A stretch of DNA of 55,131 nt, taken from positions 1 to 55,131 of the forward strand of contig NZ_KB907726.1 in NCBI RefSeq assembly GCF_000382165.1, read 5' to 3'. How positions within the stretch are numbered: the first letter of the stretch is position 1; each line of letters begins with the position of its first letter. Of this stretch, positions 53,379-55,131 are shown piece by piece. The stretch comes from Arsukibacterium perlucidum DSM 18276. Lineage in GTDB: Bacteria; Pseudomonadota; Gammaproteobacteria; Enterobacterales; Alteromonadaceae. A program made the translations under genes and the position numbers. The notes beneath the pieces are model-generated. The model saw nothing but the letters and a program-made list of their open reading frames with translations, was not told the DNA's origin and did no database searches.

Positions 53379-54242
53379 ATGTCAGTATTTGATGACAAAA
53401 AGTGGCTAACTGAAGTTTTTGCCGACAGCGGCAGTGTGTTTGGGCTAGCCATTACCAAAAAACTGGATGAAGTGCAGTCGCCGTTCCAGAAAATTGCGAT
53501 GTATGAAACCAGCCACTTCGGTAATTTAATGGTGATTGACGACGTGATTATGCTCAGTAGCCGCGATAACTTTTTGTATCATGAAATGCTGAGCCATCCG
53601 GTGTTATTCACTCATCCTAACCCGAAAAATGTGGTGATTATTGGTGGCGGTGACTGCGGTACTTTGCGCGAAGTCTTAAAACATCCCGGGGTAGAGACAG
53701 TAACCCAGATTGATATCGATGAGCAGGTTACCCGGATGGCCGAAAAGTACTTCCCAGAGCTATGTGCGTCGAATAATGACCCGCGGGCAACCTTGCAGTT
53801 TGCCGATGGCATCAAGTTTATGCGCGAAGCGCAGGCTGAGTCTGTCGATGTGATTATTGTTGACTCAACCGACCCTATTGGCCCGGGTGAAGGCTTATTT
53901 AACCGGGCGTTTTATGCCAGCTGTCTGCAGGCACTGCGCTCTGGTGGTATTTTAGTGCAGCAAAGCGAATCGCCGTTAATTCACATGCCGCTGCTATCAG
54001 CGATGCGCCAGGCTATGAGTGATGCTGGTTTTGCCGCGCTGCAAACGCTTAATTTCCCGCAAATGGTCTATCCATCAGGCTGGTGGACCTGCACTCTGGC
54101 CCGCAAAGGCGCAGCCTTTAATGGCTTTCGTGAAGCCGATGCTCAGCAGGCATCTTTCGCCACTGAATACTACAATGTTGAAATCCATAAAGCGGCCAGT
54201 GCTCTGCCAAACTTTATGAAAAAAGCGCTGCAAGCTAACTGA
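53379..54242 (+). CDS. speE: Polyamine aminopropyltransferase (spermidine synthase)
   Basis: 287 residues from the ATG at 53379 (AAGGGGA upstream); the frame opens at 53349 but the extra residues are unsupported. Transfers aminopropyl from decarboxylated AdoMet to putrescine. VIIGGGDCGTLREVLKH is the SAM-type nucleotide motif and DSTDPIGPGEGLF holds the catalytic Asp region; YPSGWWT is also present. It lies opposite speA, so polyamine synthesis genes share a control region (53244-53378). Confidence 0.94.
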   Translation: MSVFDDKKWLTEVFADSGSVFGLAITKKLDEVQSPFQKIAMYETSHFGNLMVIDDVIMLSSRDNFLYHEMLSHPVLFTHPNPKNVVIIGGGDCGTLREVLKHPGVETVTQIDIDEQVTRMAEKYFPELCASNNDPRATLQFADGIKFMREAQAESVDVIIVDSTDPIGPGEGLFNRAFYASCLQALRSGGILVQQSESPLIHMPLLSAMRQAMSDAGFAALQTLNFPQMVYPSGWWTCTLARKGAAFNGFREADAQQASFATEYYNVEIHKAASALPNFMKKALQAN

Positions 54243-54308
54243 ATAAAGGTTTGATGTAGATAAAGTGTCTTAATGCCAGCTGAAGGTGAAAAATTAATAG
54301 CAAACAAT

Positions 54309-54331
54309 GCTTGCTTAATTGGCAAGCCTTT
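54309..54331 (+). terminator. Weak hairpin after speE
   Basis: GCTTGC and GCAAGC form a 6-bp stem (54309-54314 with 54322-54327) followed by CTTTT. It lies about 67 bp after the speE stop; a weak terminator is possible. Confidence 0.4.
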
Positions 54332-54366
54332 TGTACATTAATTGCTCATAACAAGGGTGAAGTAAT

Positions 54367-54819
54367 ATGAGATACTTGTCGTTATTGTTTTTTGGGGCGT
54401 TTTCAGCGCAGGCGACGGTGTATAAGTGCGAAACGAATGGCGCTGTTGAATTCAGCCAGTTTCCATGTGCCAAGGATGCCGAAGCAGTAGATATGCGGCC
54501 GGTAGGAACTGCTTTATCAGGAACCCCTGGTGAGTTTCGGCAGCAAGTCGATGCAGTAAAACGGAAAAGTCGTTTTGTTGAATTTCAGATAGCCAAACTT
54601 GAGCAGGAAAAAACGCTGCTACTTGAAGAGTTGAAAGCCGAGCAATATAAACTTCGGCGCAGTTTTCCCCGGGCAGAGGAAGTTGCTGCGATTGCGCAGA
54701 AAATTGAACGGACCGAACAACGTTACGCCGAGCGGATTAGCACAGAGCGCGCAACGTTGCGCGGCTTGCAGGCACAGGCAGTATCACTGGAACGCCAGTA
54801 CGCTCAAGCAGGAAATTAA
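54367..54819 (+). CDS. DUF4124-domain secreted coiled-coil protein
   Basis: 150 residues with a short signal peptide (to about residue 16, ending AQA). VYKCETNGAVEFSQFPC is the DUF4124 pattern (Y-K-C/W...G...FSQ-PC) with two Cys. Residues about 55-150 are a long helix rich in Glu, Lys and Arg, probably a coiled coil. Family function is unknown; often in the periplasm. AGGGTGA lies 8 nt before the ATG. Confidence 0.75.
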   Translation: MRYLSLLFFGAFSAQATVYKCETNGAVEFSQFPCAKDAEAVDMRPVGTALSGTPGEFRQQVDAVKRKSRFVEFQIAKLEQEKTLLLEELKAEQYKLRRSFPRAEEVAAIAQKIERTEQRYAERISTERATLRGLQAQAVSLERQYAQAGN

Positions 54820-54840
54820 TATTATTTAATATTAAAACTA

Positions 54841-55131
54841 GGGCCTGTTGATCTTTGCTGTTCATAATTCAGCCAACCCACATTGGCAGCCATATAAGGC
54901 AGCAAGCCAAGGCCAGTGTACTTGCATAATTCCGGGCTAATTTATCATACCTTGTTGCTACTGAGCGGTAATGTTTTAGCCTGGCAAACACGTTCTCAAC
55001 CAGATGGCGATATTTGTACAGACACCAGTCAATATCGCCATTCCCAATCTTCGAATTACGCTTGCGCGGTATGTTAGGGACGCCCTTTTTCTCTCGGATC
55101 TGCTCTCGTATCTTCTCGCTATCATAGCCCC
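54841..55131 (-). mobile_element. IS5-family insertion sequence, one end only (truncated by window edge)
   Basis: The element's end appears to start at 54841 with GGGCCTGTTGATCTTTGCTG, which I recognise as an IS5-group terminal inverted repeat. The transposase stop lies 28 bp inside. The bases before it (TTAAAACTA) could include a short target duplication, but the other end is outside the window. The boundary is an estimate. Confidence 0.72.
54869..55131 (-). CDS. IS5-family transposase, C-terminal part (5' end outside window)
   Basis: Reading the minus strand from codon 55129 gives 86 residues to a stop at 54869-54871. It includes RKRNSKIGNGDIDWCLYKYR, the catalytic-Glu region RHLVENVFARLKHYRSVATR (IS5-type E-x6-K/R), and RYDKLARNYASTLALA, characteristic of IS5/IS427-like DDE transposases. 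It is intact as far as seen. The N-terminus is beyond 55131. A complete copy elsewhere in the genome is expected. Confidence 0.78.
   Translation of the reverse strand, partial: GYDSEKIREQIREKKGVPNIPRKRNSKIGNGDIDWCLYKYRHLVENVFARLKHYRSVATRYDKLARNYASTLALACCLIWLPMWVG

Noticed and set aside
1..55131. CRISPR arrays, tRNA or rRNA genes
   Set aside because: I saw no regularly spaced short repeats, no cloverleaf-type sequence and no rRNA-like stretch. The AATGAAC heptamers at 34.4-34.5 kb are too short and irregular for a CRISPR.

Overview
The window looks like chromosomal DNA of a mesophilic gammaproteobacterium of the Alteromonadales/Rheinheimera-Alishewanella type. The gene styles point there (full-length cysJIH with a fused cysG, an ilvGMDA operon with an attenuator, ilvIH, speA/speE, ArfA, CnoX/YbbN, DUF2884, DUF3015). 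The genus is my inference from gene content and was not checked by a search. Both edges are mobile DNA: a C-terminal fragment of an IS4-like transposase at the left, and the end of an IS5-family element at the right.

Layout. 0.3-6.8 kb: a LysR regulator diverges from a translationally coupled operon, dabB-dabA-DUF6671-sua5. DabAB is an energy-coupled inorganic-carbon (CO2 to bicarbonate) accumulation complex. 6.9-12.4 kb: a DUF2884 (YggN-like) secreted protein, then the assimilatory sulfate genes cysJIH. 12.5-16.4 kb: a YbdG-type mechanosensitive channel and the peroxide-defence pair ahpC/ahpF. 16.4-18.2 kb: an ECF sigma factor, a membrane anti-sigma-like protein and a PDZ protein, with a likely autoregulatory ECF promoter. 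18.5-22.2 kb: cysG and cysQ, completing the sulfur set with siroheme and PAP turnover, then rsuA and a START-domain protein. 22.3-25.4 kb: a DUF3015/DUF4105 pair that looks AT-richer than its surroundings, a YeaQ-family protein and a DUF1289 protein.

25.5-31.6 kb: branched-chain amino acid operon with a clear ilvL leader peptide and attenuator, then ilvG-ilvM-ilvD-ilvA; ilvE is absent. Two members of a palindromic repeat family lie here, one upstream of the promoter and one between ilvD and ilvA. 31.5-35.4 kb: a compact toxin-antitoxin zone with a MntA/HepT pair, arfA, an AbiEii/AbiEi-like pair, and a small antitoxin followed by a beheaded RelE/ParE toxin. A 49-bp near-perfect direct repeat of the arfA 3' end brackets the AbiE part, so it looks like a small genomic island inserted at the arfA terminator.

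35.6-43.5 kb: yjjX; a four-gene operon of poorly characterised lipid or secondary-metabolism type (His-rich membrane protein, KAS III-like ketosynthase, a frameshifted haem-oxygenase-fold iron enzyme and a membrane-associated unknown); an APC permease; an S9 peptidase lipoprotein; a GNAT protein and a small unknown. 43.5-54.8 kb: an atypical NRAMP-fold transporter, ilvIH, cnoX/ybbN, a METTL25-like methyltransferase, two tandem LPLAT acyltransferases, the polyamine genes speA and speE, and a DUF4124 protein.

The most interesting items are the arfA-bracketed AbiE island with its truncated toxin, the KAS III/iron-oxygenase cluster with its single-base frameshift, the dab operon extended by a zinc-ribbon DUF6671 protein, and several RNA-level control elements. 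No tRNA, rRNA or CRISPR array was recognised.
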